Assembly (NCBI RefSeq): GCF_900142925.1
Contig: NZ_FRCN01000001.1
Coordinates: forward strand, 248,001-312,000
DNA: 64,000 nucleotides
Direction: 5' to 3'
Origin: Chitinophaga sp. CF418
GTDB lineage: Bacteria; Bacteroidota; Bacteroidia; Chitinophagales; Chitinophagaceae
Shown here in pieces: positions 42,083-51,955 of the stretch (position 1 is its first letter; every line of letters starts with the position of its first letter). Below the pieces are notes generated by a model, which saw nothing but the letters and a program-made list of their open reading frames with translations, did no database searches and was not told the origin of the DNA. A program made the position numbers and the translations under genes.

Positions 42083-44553
42083 GTTGGTTGTAGTTGAGGG
42101 ATTGCTCCGGCTTTTCCAATCTGACCATTTTTATGCCAAGGCAGGTTAGCCATAAAACTGATGTTGATCCGGGTACCGTGGTCTGCCCGGATCGTAAAGT
42201 GGCCGTCAATATCTTCTGTCAGGCCCTTCATTAATTTCAAACCAAGGCCGCCGCTTCGATTTCGATGGTTATCGTCGGGTAAACCTTTGCCGTTGTCGGA
42301 TATTACAAGTTCGATATGTTTTTCATCCGATTCAGATAGACGAACGGTAATAACCTGGCCTTGCCTGGATTCGACAAACGCATATTTAATAGAATTAGTT
42401 ATTGCTTCGTTGACAATCAAACCAAGCGGAACAGCCTGAGACACATCCAACTCTGTAGGGGCAATATCAAGCTGAAACCGGATTTGTTGATGGACGTTGA
42501 AACTATCCCTTAAATAGTTGACCAATTCCGGTAGATAGACTGCCATATTTATCGAAGCAACATTTTCGCCAAGATAAAGTTTTTGATGAATCAGTGACAT
42601 CGCATGCACTCTGTTCTGGCTGTCCTGTATGGCTGTCAAGGCATCATCCTGTAAGTATGCTGATTGTGATTCTAAAAGGCTTACAACAGTTTGGAGATTA
42701 TTTTTGACACGATGATGAACTTCTTTCAATAGCCACTCCTTTTCTTCTACAAGCCTTTGTAGCGATTGGTTCTTAGCATTTATCTCCCGATTACTACGTT
42801 GTTTGACTTTGAACCTGTTATAAGCAAGACCGAGTAACAAGACAAGCATTAAAGCGCCAGCGATCATATAATTCCTGGTGATTCTTGTCTCCTTTAAGCG
42901 AATCGCCTGGAGCAGGCTTTCCTGTGTGAGAAGGCTGATATCCTTTTCCTTCAATTTTATATTCTGGTCTTTTAGCTTTAAATCCTGGTCTTGCCGGGCA
43001 GCAACCGCAAGTTGAAGTTGCTGTTGTCCCTGCAGCAGCTCAATATCCTTTTTCTTTAATTGTAGATCCTGCTCCTTTCTGTCATTGATTGCCAGTTGAA
43101 GAAGGCTTTGCTTCCTTAGTGCCTCGATATCACGCTCTTTCAGTTTGATGTCATTGTCTTTCCTGGCTGTCTCATATTGTATCTGGAGCCGTGCAATTTC
43201 TCTGGATTTTGACTGGTCAAATAGTGAATCGCCATATGCCTTATACTTCGCGAAATGCATCAAAGAAGATTGAAAATTACCCTGTATGGAATCAAGCTTG
43301 TACCAATACTTATGTGCTGTCAGGCCATTTGAAAAATCATTCTCGTTTTCCGAAATCTGTTGATAGAGCGGCAGATATTTTTTTGCCTGGTCATATTGCT
43401 TACTGGCAATAAAGAACTGGATCACGGTTGGTAAAAGCTTTTTTTGCTCCGGTGGCGGCGACTTATCAATTAAAACTATTACCTCGTCACAATATTTCTG
43501 CGCCTTTTGATAATCCTTCAATTTTAAATAAGCGGTCATGATCAGAACCTGGATCATAGGGTATTCCTTGTGCGAAACGAGGGCTGGAAATCGCTTTATC
43601 TGATTTTCAACAAAAGTAATTGCAGTTTCGGGGTTTGAATACAGGATCATTTTACCAGTGTTATAAATACAAGAGGTAAGATCACCCAGGTTGGTTTTGG
43701 GATATTTTTGAAACACATTGAAGGCAGCCTGATAATACTTCAATGCTGCAGGCTTGTCCTTTAGCGCCTCGTAGACTAATCCCAGGTAAAGATTGATAAC
43801 ACCATACGTGGTGGAGCTGTCTTTTTCCGCCTCGGCCATGCTCAGCGCCTTCAAATTGTATTCTAATGCCGTTTTATAGTCTCCCTGAAAGGTGTATGTG
43901 TTACCTAAAGTTCCGTAAACCTGCTGTAGATTCTTTCTACCCCTGGCGGCCTGCCCCACTTCAATACTTTTTAAATAGGTATTTCGGGCTTTTTCCAGGT
44001 TACCCTGCATATTATAAATAAAGCCAACCTCATAGAGTGATTCAGATTCCCGTTTCATATCGCCCGATTTTTTAAAGAATAGCGCTGCCGCCTCGAAGAG
44101 CCTCCGAATCTCTGAAAAGTGATTATGGTCGCGGTTATACACATTCCCCAATTCTTCATAAACGTCACCCAAAGTCCTACTTACTTTATTTGAGCTCACA
44201 AAACCGACGATGCCTGATTCAAGCTGATTGATCTCGGCTGTTTCTTTGCTCGAGTCCTTTTTTTGCCCTGTTTTAAGGATTTTGCTTTTGACGTATATAT
44301 TATAGCGTGAAAGAAGACTGTTTAATATGCCATCGTTAAACCTGATAGCCCGACTTAACGTTTCTGCTTCGACAGTCAACGACAAAGCAGTATCACGGAA
44401 GGCTTCATTATTGTTGATTTTTTCAGCCCAATTGTCGCTTGTGACAAGCATCCTGTTGATACTGGCTGTGTCCTTCATGAACACACCAGTTTGTGCATTA
44501 GTTGGCATATATAGGCTGACCAGCCCCGCATAAATTAAAAAGCGCTTATGCAT
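42079..44553 (-). CDS. TPR-containing sensor histidine kinase (HisKA_2 type)
   Basis: The 824-residue sensor has a signal peptide, a periplasmic TPR solenoid (about residues 150-430) and a long Lys/Gln/Leu coiled-coil with roughly 30-residue repeats (DIKLKERDIEALRKQS, LQLKKKDIELLQGQQ, LKLKDQNIKLKEKD). One transmembrane segment (MIAGALMLVLLLGLAYN) follows, then a cytoplasmic HisKA_2/HATPase module with LKEVHHRVKNNLQTVVSL as phosphoacceptor region and DNGKGLPDDN in the ATP lid. It is paired with the overlapping sigma-54 regulator gene. The signal is unknown. Confidence 0.9.
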   Translation of the reverse strand: MHKRFLIYAGLVSLYMPTNAQTGVFMKDTASINRMLVTSDNWAEKINNNEAFRDTALSLTVEAETLSRAIRFNDGILNSLLSRYNIYVKSKILKTGQKKDSSKETAEINQLESGIVGFVSSNKVSRTLGDVYEELGNVYNRDHNHFSEIRRLFEAAALFFKKSGDMKRESESLYEVGFIYNMQGNLEKARNTYLKSIEVGQAARGRKNLQQVYGTLGNTYTFQGDYKTALEYNLKALSMAEAEKDSSTTYGVINLYLGLVYEALKDKPAALKYYQAAFNVFQKYPKTNLGDLTSCIYNTGKMILYSNPETAITFVENQIKRFPALVSHKEYPMIQVLIMTAYLKLKDYQKAQKYCDEVIVLIDKSPPPEQKKLLPTVIQFFIASKQYDQAKKYLPLYQQISENENDFSNGLTAHKYWYKLDSIQGNFQSSLMHFAKYKAYGDSLFDQSKSREIARLQIQYETARKDNDIKLKERDIEALRKQSLLQLAINDRKEQDLQLKKKDIELLQGQQQLQLAVAARQDQDLKLKDQNIKLKEKDISLLTQESLLQAIRLKETRITRNYMIAGALMLVLLLGLAYNRFKVKQRSNREINAKNQSLQRLVEEKEWLLKEVHHRVKNNLQTVVSLLESQSAYLQDDALTAIQDSQNRVHAMSLIHQKLYLGENVASINMAVYLPELVNYLRDSFNVHQQIRFQLDIAPTELDVSQAVPLGLIVNEAITNSIKYAFVESRQGQVITVRLSESDEKHIELVISDNGKGLPDDNHRNRSGGLGLKLMKGLTEDIDGHFTIRADHGTRINISFMANLPWHKNGQIGKAGAIPQLQPT

Positions 44554-44644
44554 TACAAGTAGTTTGGTTGAGGGTCTTATATAGCCTAATAGGTAGGCGC
44601 ATGATGGTAAAAGACTAAGTTACTACAAAAAACATCAATTTTTT

Positions 44645-45490
44645 TCAGCCCGCGAGAGCTTTTCGGAAACTGGTGAAGTTAGTGCCAGCGTTTGCTTTGA
44701 AGAATTTGCTGAAATGAGCGGTATCGTCGAAGCCCAGGCTATAGGCAACGTCCTTCATGCTGCATCCTGTAGTTATTACTATTTTTTTTGCTTCCTCCAC
44801 CACTTGTTGTTGAATATGGTAGCTGGCGGTGAACCCTGAGACCTTTTTGACAACCATATTCAGATATCCTGGACTAACGTACAGTTCCCGCGCATAGGAG
44901 GATACCCTCTTTCTTTCCGTAATGTTGCCTATAAGGAGATCCATGAATCTTCGGACAAGTTGAAAGTCGCGGTCCCATTTCAATGAAATATCATGCACCG
45001 GGATTCTTTTTGCAAGGTATAATAGAAAGAGCTTGAAAAGGTGCTCCATCAATTCCTGCTGCCAGGGCATTGCTAACGCAGATTCCTTAATGATCCGGTT
45101 CAAAATATCTTCCGTGTCTGTGAGCGTGGATTCATCCATCCGTAAAGAAAAAGGACCACCGTACAAACTTTGTTTTGTGCTGAAAGGTGAGGCACTTCTG
45201 CCAATATATAAAAGATCGGCAGGTATGGATATCGAATATCCCCTTGATGGTGCTGTGAAAATGATTTTTTTTGCCTGGCCGCGGCTCATGGAGTATACAA
45301 CTCCATCTTCTATGGCACATGTATTTCCAACGGTATTGATAAATCCCTCGCCTGTACTTACCCATAACATATGGTGCCGGCCAGGGTCAGGATAAATAGA
45401 ATAGATTTCCGAATTCTCAGTAAGCGGAGCGATGGCGAAAATGCTGAGTTGCTCTCCGTTGGTGTTGCATGAACGATTTTCAATGCTCAT
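44645..45490 (-). CDS. AraC-family transcriptional regulator
   Basis: The 281-residue protein has an N-terminal cupin-like sensing region (YPDPGRHHMLWVSTGEGFIN) and a C-terminal AraC DNA-binding domain of two helix-turn-helix motifs (ARELYVSPGYLNMVVKKVSG and MKDVAYSLGFDDTAHFSKFF). It is upstream of and on the same strand as the TPR kinase, separated by about 90 bases. Targets are not identifiable; the nearby alpha/beta-hydrolases are possible. Confidence 0.9.
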   Translation of the reverse strand: MSIENRSCNTNGEQLSIFAIAPLTENSEIYSIYPDPGRHHMLWVSTGEGFINTVGNTCAIEDGVVYSMSRGQAKKIIFTAPSRGYSISIPADLLYIGRSASPFSTKQSLYGGPFSLRMDESTLTDTEDILNRIIKESALAMPWQQELMEHLFKLFLLYLAKRIPVHDISLKWDRDFQLVRRFMDLLIGNITERKRVSSYARELYVSPGYLNMVVKKVSGFTASYHIQQQVVEEAKKIVITTGCSMKDVAYSLGFDDTAHFSKFFKANAGTNFTSFRKALAG

Positions 45491-46007
45491 AGTGTTAGTT
45501 TACCGCTTACTAACCAATCGTTGTGCCGGGTGTTAACGCTCTAAAAGACAATAGGTTAATACCTCACTCCATCTCTATAATCTGCGAAATATCACATTTT
45601 TGTGAAATAGCACTACTGTCATCGCCCTCCACCTTTCCCTTTTTGTTCGAACACGATCCCCATCACCGACACATATATCTTTTTCATTTTGATGCTTGAA
45701 CCTTTATCAAATATTCATTGTAAAAATTTGCAATATTATTGAGATTCGCCATAAACTGGTTCGAAAGTTGCCCCACAGTCCTCGGAACAAAAAAAACGCC
45801 TTCAAATTGTTGAATTTGAAGGCGTTTCAATTTTTCCGCGGACTGTGCGTTCGCATTTCTTAAGCTGTTTGTCGTTGTATGCAGTAATTATCTTCTTAAA
45901 TACTCCTTTGCTTTAATGTGCTCCTTCTTCATTTCCTGCTACTATTTTAGGAAGAAAACCCGATACATTTATTACTAATATGTATTTTTACTATAAATAC
46001 ATATTTT
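45491..46007. other. Intergenic region with repeat module b
   Basis: 517 bases between the AraC gene and the propeller kinase gene. They contain repeat copy b (45753-45832) and otherwise AT-rich sequence. A minus-strand frame is open through the repeat but has no start codon and I do not call it a gene. Confidence 0.5.
45753..45835 (+). repeat. Dispersed repeat module, copy b
   Basis: AAACTGGTTCGAAAGTTGCC then CCACAGTCCTCGGA, followed by a 15-bp hairpin (45794-45808 with 45813-45827, loop GTTG) and a CAATTTTT tail. It is close to copy a: both have AACTGGTTCGA, AGTTG and CCC-rich segments. It lies at the left edge of the CDPS cassette. Confidence 0.6.
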
Positions 46008-49000
46008 TTGAGATTATTATTGGCCATACTCCTATTCATCAGCTTATCAGCAAACGGTCAGGCATATAACATTAATATCAAAAGTTGGGGCGTAGAAGAC
46101 GGTCTGAGTGACAGGCAGGTGAATAATATCTGCGAAGATTCATTTGGCTTTATCTGGTTATGTACTTCTAAAGGCCTTAACCGTTTTGACGGATACAATT
46201 TTAAGGTATATAATGCCGAAAAAAATATCCTTCCCTTCGATAACCTGAGCGGAATGGTGCTGGATAATAATGGCTGTTTCTGGATAATGGGATCAGATTT
46301 TTATCAAAACAATGATAATAACCTTTTCATTTTTGACCCATTAACAGGGAAATCAATATCCCTGAGAGAAAAAACAGGTTATAACGAAACATTTCGTTTT
46401 AATCTTCTACAGAAGTTCAATGATACTACACTCTTCTTCGGGAGTTCACAAAACCCCTATTTTTTCACCTGGAGCGCAGGCCGCGGGTTACATAAAATAA
46501 AATATCCCGTGAAGGTTACACGCTGGTTAACCTGGAGTAGCAACAATACATTTTGGGTAGTAGATTCATCTAATCTTATCTGCGAAATAAACATGTACGG
46601 TCAGCTGCTGAGTCAATCCAAACACAATGAAGACTCTTTATATCTGTTGCCAACCCTCGCAGTTGGCAGTTATAGTTTAACGAAAGCAATGCCCGGGCAA
46701 AAAAACACCAGCAAGCCCGTTACAGATGTAGAAGTAAATCAAAACATTGCCAGGTTATGCATGTATACAAGCAATGGGCAATACTTACCATATAAACTTC
46801 CTGAGAAATATGAACTTGGTGGTATCATGTTGGAAGATCTGATCGCCAAATTAGAACCGCTACATCGTACTTATTGCGCCCATGTTTTTATTGCAAGCGA
46901 TAATGAAGTATGGATATCATCCGGTTTTGGCCTGACGCATATCACTGTTACAAAAAACAAATTTCATAAGTATTTCTATCATGAAGGGAAAGATATTAGC
47001 TATAACAGCTTTCGCGCCCTTCTTGTCAATGATAATATCCTTTACGCCGTTAATGAAGCAGAAGGTATCTATGAGGTAAACCTGGCAACAGGTGCGCAAC
47101 AAAAGTTCTCACCATTCAGAGAAAGAAATATGCGCCTTTTTTCACTTACTAAAACCAGGGACGGCCGGTTGTTCGGATTGAGGGAAGCCGATATATATAT
47201 CCACGACAAACAATGGTTGACATCTGCTTATCATCAAGCTGCGCCCCCCGGAATAACATGGAAAATAACAGAAATTGGCAAAGATAGTTTCCTAACGGCC
47301 GGCTGGCAAGGATTGAAATATTACGATCTTAAAAAACACAGATTTACAAATTTTACAAAATACAACGCTTATATAAGTCTGGCAACCTCTCTTGTGATCG
47401 ATATAATAGATGACAATGACGGACGGAAATGGGTGTGTAGTAATTCGGGACTGTATGTATACGATTCAGTAAGGGGAATTATCGCACGTTATTCATCTGT
47501 GGATACCGGTACATACTTTCTCCCCACAGCTGATATCCATCATATATATCGCGATTCAGCTGACATCTATTGGCTGGGTACAGCTAATGGGCTGATAAGA
47601 TGGGATAAGATACACAATAAATATCATCTCTTTACCATTGCTGATGGGCTTAGTAACAATAACATCTGTGCAATATATGGCGATAGCAGAAATAGGCTGT
47701 GGCTGACCAGCGATTACGGTCTTATGAAATTTGATAAAAGGAGTCTGCATGTAAAAACTTACCTTACTAACGATGGTATCTCTTACAATGAGTTCAATCG
47801 TTTATCACATACCCGGGACAAAGCGGGTAATCTCTATCTGGGTACACTGAATGGTGTAACTGCATTCAACCCTGATGATTTTTATGATGATGATGATATG
47901 AAAAATGCCCGACTTGAAGTTTCTTCTTTCGAGCAATTTGATGGCAATACAGGGAAGCTAATAAATAAGACTGCGGAACTAATACATACATCTTCTATTA
48001 CATTACAGCCCGGCGACCGCTTTTTTAATCTTAACCTTGCACTGCTTACATTCGATGAAGCCAGACAAAATATTTATTACTGGAAAATAGATGAATTAAA
48101 CACCGGATGGATAAGCTTCAAAGAGCCTACGTTACAGTTGAGTGGTCTCCAATATGGCAGAATGACGCTTCATATAAAAGCGCAGGCCAGTGAAGGAGGC
48201 TGGGCGGCAAATGAATTACTATTCCGGATAAATGTCATTAAGCCTTTTTACCTTCGTAATTGGTTTCTGGCAATGGTATTGATGCTTGTTGCTGCAATTG
48301 TATTTATCGGACATAAGTGGCGCATTTACCGTTTCAGGAAGGAAAATATACGCCTGGATAGTATCGTAAAGCAAAAGACATCTGAACTGGAACAAACCAT
48401 TAGTCGGCTGGAGATATCTTCCCAACAAAAAGATGTACTAATGAAAGAAATACATCATAGGGTAAAAAATAATCTGCAGATAGTCAGTACACTTTTAAAT
48501 TTACAGCTTTCAAATATTTCTGACGAAAAAGCAAAGCAATCGTTAGAGGAAAGTGTTTCCCGTATCAGTTCCATAGCACTAGTCCATTTTCAGCTCTATC
48601 ATAAGGAAGATCTTACAGGCATAGAATTATCTGGTTTCATCTATGAATTACTTCAACAGATATTATCAGTATATCTAAAACGCGGACAGAAAGTACATTT
48701 GCAGAATGACGTGACGGAAACCTGGCTGGATATAGATACCGCACTTCCTCTTGGTCTTGTATTGAATGAGCTGATGACCAACTCATTTAAATATGCGTAT
48801 AAACATCAAAAGGAGGGCAGAATGAAAATAGAGCTGGAACAGGCAGATGACACCTTAACGCTCCGTTATTATGACTATGGCCCGGGATTCCCTGAAAGCT
48901 ATGATCTGAAAACCAATAAGAGTTTGGGTATAACCCTCATAAAAAGTCTTACCAGACAAATAGGCGGAAATTTTTCCTATAACAGGGAAGACAATTGTTT

Positions 49001-49046
49001 TTTGGTAACATTTCTTGATACACATACACGAAAAAATATAGCCTAA
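46008..49046 (+). CDS. Two-component propeller sensor histidine kinase
   Basis: The 1012-residue sensor starts at a TTG codon; the only nearby ATG is in another frame. The signal peptide MRLLLAILLFISLSANGQA follows. A periplasmic pair of Reg_prop seven-bladed propellers (SWGVEDGLSDRQVNNICEDS, GFIWLCTSKGLNRFDGYNF and TADGLSNNNICAIYGDSRNR) and a Y_Y_Y domain precede one transmembrane helix (FYLRNWFLAMVLMLVAAIVF). A HisKA_2 phosphoacceptor (LMKEIHHRVKNNLQIVSTL) and HATPase (DYGPGFPES) domain end the protein. In Bacteroidota such sensors detect polysaccharide or envelope signals. It lies 4 bases upstream of the LytTR regulator gene and just ahead of the CDPS genes. Confidence 0.9.
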   Translation: MRLLLAILLFISLSANGQAYNINIKSWGVEDGLSDRQVNNICEDSFGFIWLCTSKGLNRFDGYNFKVYNAEKNILPFDNLSGMVLDNNGCFWIMGSDFYQNNDNNLFIFDPLTGKSISLREKTGYNETFRFNLLQKFNDTTLFFGSSQNPYFFTWSAGRGLHKIKYPVKVTRWLTWSSNNTFWVVDSSNLICEINMYGQLLSQSKHNEDSLYLLPTLAVGSYSLTKAMPGQKNTSKPVTDVEVNQNIARLCMYTSNGQYLPYKLPEKYELGGIMLEDLIAKLEPLHRTYCAHVFIASDNEVWISSGFGLTHITVTKNKFHKYFYHEGKDISYNSFRALLVNDNILYAVNEAEGIYEVNLATGAQQKFSPFRERNMRLFSLTKTRDGRLFGLREADIYIHDKQWLTSAYHQAAPPGITWKITEIGKDSFLTAGWQGLKYYDLKKHRFTNFTKYNAYISLATSLVIDIIDDNDGRKWVCSNSGLYVYDSVRGIIARYSSVDTGTYFLPTADIHHIYRDSADIYWLGTANGLIRWDKIHNKYHLFTIADGLSNNNICAIYGDSRNRLWLTSDYGLMKFDKRSLHVKTYLTNDGISYNEFNRLSHTRDKAGNLYLGTLNGVTAFNPDDFYDDDDMKNARLEVSSFEQFDGNTGKLINKTAELIHTSSITLQPGDRFFNLNLALLTFDEARQNIYYWKIDELNTGWISFKEPTLQLSGLQYGRMTLHIKAQASEGGWAANELLFRINVIKPFYLRNWFLAMVLMLVAAIVFIGHKWRIYRFRKENIRLDSIVKQKTSELEQTISRLEISSQQKDVLMKEIHHRVKNNLQIVSTLLNLQLSNISDEKAKQSLEESVSRISSIALVHFQLYHKEDLTGIELSGFIYELLQQILSVYLKRGQKVHLQNDVTETWLDIDTALPLGLVLNELMTNSFKYAYKHQKEGRMKIELEQADDTLTLRYYDYGPGFPESYDLKTNKSLGITLIKSLTRQIGGNFSYNREDNCFLVTFLDTHTRKNIA

Positions 49047-49050
49047 CCCT

Positions 49051-49776
49051 ATGCATAAAGCAAAAATAGGTATAGTGGAAGATGAAATGATCATTGCACT
49101 CGGCATTTCAAATACGCTACAGGAATTGGGATATGATGTTACAGAACCCGCAACCAGCTATACGGAAGCGCTGGATATGATAGCTACAGAAAAACCCGAC
49201 CTCCTTTTGGTCGATATACAACTAAGCGGTTACAAAGATGGTATAGATCTGGCGGCCAAAATTCGTCTTGATCCTGGCATTCCCTTTATGTTTTTAACGG
49301 CTAATGCAGATCCGGTTACCGTTAAAAGAGCGAAGGAAGTACATCCACACGCATATCTAGTAAAGCCTTTCCGCAAAGATGATATCTATACTGCTATAGA
49401 GCTATGCTTACACAATTATGGAGCGTCTAAACAGAGAAAACAGGTCGAAGGAAATTATATAGTAAACAATGCAATTTTCATCAAGCAGGGTTCATTGTTT
49501 CATAAAGTGAAGATTGAAGACATCCTGTACCTTGAAAGTGACAATGTATATGTAAATGTATATACTGCTAGTGGTAAGCTGCTGGTACGAAATACACTGC
49601 AGGATTATATAGAGTTGATAGGCTCCCCGTTGTTCGTACGCGTGCACAGGAGTTATGCTGTCAATATAAATCACATAGAGGCAATCAACACTGAATATCT
49701 CGTTATAAATAAAATAGAAATACCTGTAAGCAAAGCCTTCCGTGACAGTCTGTTTAGACATCTAAAATTAGGATAG
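49051..49776 (+). CDS. LytTR-family response regulator
   Basis: The 241-residue regulator has a receiver domain (phosphoacceptor D55 in LLLVDIQLSGYKDG, lysine in HAYLVKPFRKDD) and a LytTR DNA-binding domain (about residues 140-240: ILYLESDNVYVNVYTASGKL, FVRVHRSYAVNINHIEAI). It follows the propeller kinase by 4 bases and is its likely partner. The next gene, a cyclodipeptide synthase, begins 130 bases later behind a perfect palindrome, so control of that cassette is a reasonable inference. Confidence 0.92.
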   Translation: MHKAKIGIVEDEMIIALGISNTLQELGYDVTEPATSYTEALDMIATEKPDLLLVDIQLSGYKDGIDLAAKIRLDPGIPFMFLTANADPVTVKRAKEVHPHAYLVKPFRKDDIYTAIELCLHNYGASKQRKQVEGNYIVNNAIFIKQGSLFHKVKIEDILYLESDNVYVNVYTASGKLLVRNTLQDYIELIGSPLFVRVHRSYAVNINHIEAINTEYLVINKIEIPVSKAFRDSLFRHLKLG

Positions 49777-49849
49777 CCTCAAATTCGTTCTCAACATAAA
49801 ATCAGTCATTCACAACAAAATTCCATTCACCGGCAACACCACCTGTCGC

Positions 49850-49870
49850 ATTACTATGCAGCATAGTAAT
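49850..49870. promoter_or_regulatory. Perfect 21-bp palindrome upstream of the CDPS gene
   Basis: ATTACTATGC and GCATAGTAAT are perfect 10-bp arms around a single central A, 35 bases before the ATG of the cyclodipeptide synthase gene. The length, symmetry and position suit an operator for a dimeric regulator. LytTR proteins usually bind direct repeats, so the binding protein is uncertain. Confidence 0.6.
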
Positions 49871-49905
49871 TTACGTCGATTAGTAGTTATCAGAATAAAC
49901 TCAAC

Positions 49906-50718
49906 ATGGCTCAATCGACTGGCAGTAAAACGGAATTATCTTCTGAAGAACAGCCCCCCCTTACCGCATCAAACCTTGCCCATCGACATTATGAAATTAA
50001 TGTCCCCGACGGCAGCCTTCGCATACTACCGCTTCTACACAGTCCTGCATTGCAGGTCGGATGGGAGATGCTAAACAGGCAGCCACTTGTATTATTGGGC
50101 ATGAGTCCTGGCAATGCTTTTTTTACCCGCAAACGTATAGAAGTAGCCATTTCCGCTATGGCAAAACTTTTTGATGAGGTGCATGTGTTAGTACCCGATA
50201 CAATAGCAGCACATACTTACCGTGCATTGGGTTATAGTGAGCAGGAAGCCATAGCAAAAGCAAAAAGGAACGGGCAGAATATCAAAAACCGTTGTCTGCG
50301 CGCTATGGAACGCGCCCGTATTGAATCTCCACTATCAAAGTTACGGATGCTTGACTGGGATCAGGATATTGCAACACTTCCCGGTTATGAGGAGTCCTAT
50401 GCCAATGTTTGCCATCTTTTCGACACCAATGAAGCTTTCAGGCGGGATGCATTGGATAAGGGGCGTTCAGTACTCGCAGGAAAGCTTGACAGCGCACTTA
50501 TTACGGAGGCAGCTGCACTGGAATCTATTCAATATCTCCTGAAAGAATTTGCTTACATGGCCATCTGCCGGAACGGTGAAAACAGGGATATCATCATTCC
50601 CTATCATCAGGACTTTGCGTTGGGTCATGGTTTTTGTGATGGTCAATACCAGGATGCCTTACCTGGCCTGGGCTGGGTGGTGTTTGAAATTGAACTTACA
50701 GAAGAAAAATACAACTAA
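49906..50718 (+). CDS. tRNA-dependent cyclodipeptide synthase (NYH subfamily)
   Basis: The 270-residue enzyme matches the CDPS family, which uses two aminoacyl-tRNAs to make a 2,5-diketopiperazine by a ping-pong mechanism. The catalytic pocket is readable: G65-x-S67 with N70 (LLGMSPGNAFFTRKR, equivalent to AlbC G35/S37/N40), Y210-x3-E214 (QYLLKEFAYM, AlbC Y178/E182) and Y233-H234 (IIPYHQDF, AlbC Y202/H203). The Asn, Tyr and His place it in the NYH subfamily. The amino-acid pair cannot be predicted from sequence alone. It is followed 9 bases later by an oxygenase gene and lies in the 46.0-53.8 kb cassette with its own two-component pair upstream. Confidence 0.93.
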   Translation: MAQSTGSKTELSSEEQPPLTASNLAHRHYEINVPDGSLRILPLLHSPALQVGWEMLNRQPLVLLGMSPGNAFFTRKRIEVAISAMAKLFDEVHVLVPDTIAAHTYRALGYSEQEAIAKAKRNGQNIKNRCLRAMERARIESPLSKLRMLDWDQDIATLPGYEESYANVCHLFDTNEAFRRDALDKGRSVLAGKLDSALITEAAALESIQYLLKEFAYMAICRNGENRDIIIPYHQDFALGHGFCDGQYQDALPGLGWVVFEIELTEEKYN

Positions 50719-50727
50719 AACACTTTT

Positions 50728-51909
50728 ATGCAAAATACAACACACGAAAACTGGAATTTCAAGCCCCTCCCAATAGATAAGATGAATTGGTATACAGAGG
50801 AAGATGCGCCTGAAGGCGTACCAGTACTTGATCTTTCTGTTCTTCACGGAGCGGCAGGGCATGAGCAGCAAAAGAATGCATTAGATGCTTTACGGACCGC
50901 TGTTACTGAATCCGGATTTTTCTATGTAAAGAACCACGGTATTCCAGAGCAGAGTATAGGAGCAATATCCAATATTACACGGGCTTTCTATGGCCAGCCA
51001 GAAGAATACAAACAGGCATTTGGCAGGCATGAACAGATTCGTGGTTATACTGGCTACCGTTTCGAGAGTACGGCCCGCTTTTTTGGCACTGGCCAGGGAA
51101 AGGATCTGTGCATGAAATACACGATGGGACCGGAACTAACGCCCGAAGAAGTTCGCAGCCGCGTTAGTTCAGAAGACGACATTGCCTCTAATGCGTACTC
51201 TGCCAATGTCTTTCCTGATGAATCTTTCCGTGCCGCCTGGATAAGTTATTACAGTCTTGTGCACCATACTTCAATGCAACTGCTTGAGGCTATGGCAACA
51301 GCACTTAACCTCTCGCCCGAAAGTAAAGATGTGATGCGTGATATACTTATAGAAAAAAGCTGTGGGGAACTGCGTTTCTTCCAATATCCTGATGTTCCAC
51401 TGGCTGCTTGTGCTGATGTACCAGGAAATAATAAAGATCGCATGGCCGCTCACTTTGACATGGATGTAATTACGCTGTTATACCAAACGCCGTCAGATAA
51501 TGGGTTTATCAGCCTTGAAGCCATGATAGGTGAAAACTTTGTAAAGATACCTGCGATTCGCGGCACCTTAGTGGTAAATCTCGGAGAGATACTTCGTCTG
51601 CTCATGGACAACCGGATAAAGGCAACCGTACATCGCGTAGTGCGGCCTCCACAAAACCTCCATAAAGGGAGTGCCCGTGATGTATTGGTATTTTTCCAGG
51701 CACCGCCGCTTAATGCAAAACTCCGCCCTATAATGTTAGGATCCGATACGGCGAATGATAGCGTATTCAATAAGCTGTATTACGATGCTGGCAACGACGG
51801 GTATGTAACCTTCTCTAAATTACGCAGTCATCTATTTGGCGAATTTATCCGCCACATGGAAGTCACAGATGAACAGCATGAAGCCGACGCTCATTTATTC
51901 GCTCAATGA
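50728..51909 (+). CDS. 2-oxoglutarate/Fe(II)-type oxygenase (isopenicillin N synthase-like)
   Basis: The 393-residue enzyme has a DIOX_N region (VPVLDLSVLHG, FFYVKNHGIPEQ) and a 2OG-FeII_Oxy core. The iron ligands are H242-x-D244 (AAHFDMDVITLLYQ) and H302 (ATVHRVVRPP). An arginine at 317 (SARDVLVFFQAP) is in the position that normally binds 2-oxoglutarate, although the usual R-x-S is R-D-V here. It begins 9 bases after the CDPS stop, so it is cotranscribed and is the natural tailoring enzyme for the cyclodipeptide (hydroxylation or desaturation). The cosubstrate and site are not provable from sequence. Confidence 0.9.
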   Translation: MQNTTHENWNFKPLPIDKMNWYTEEDAPEGVPVLDLSVLHGAAGHEQQKNALDALRTAVTESGFFYVKNHGIPEQSIGAISNITRAFYGQPEEYKQAFGRHEQIRGYTGYRFESTARFFGTGQGKDLCMKYTMGPELTPEEVRSRVSSEDDIASNAYSANVFPDESFRAAWISYYSLVHHTSMQLLEAMATALNLSPESKDVMRDILIEKSCGELRFFQYPDVPLAACADVPGNNKDRMAAHFDMDVITLLYQTPSDNGFISLEAMIGENFVKIPAIRGTLVVNLGEILRLLMDNRIKATVHRVVRPPQNLHKGSARDVLVFFQAPPLNAKLRPIMLGSDTANDSVFNKLYYDAGNDGYVTFSKLRSHLFGEFIRHMEVTDEQHEADAHLFAQ

Positions 51910-51955
51910 TATCAAAATAAATATTTATATAATCTTAACCCTTCAAAAAAATACT

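Noticed and set aside
45600..45840. Minus-strand frame open through repeat copy b
   Set aside because: It has no start codon and passes through a terminator hairpin. Similar peptides at copies a and c can be explained by DNA similarity alone.
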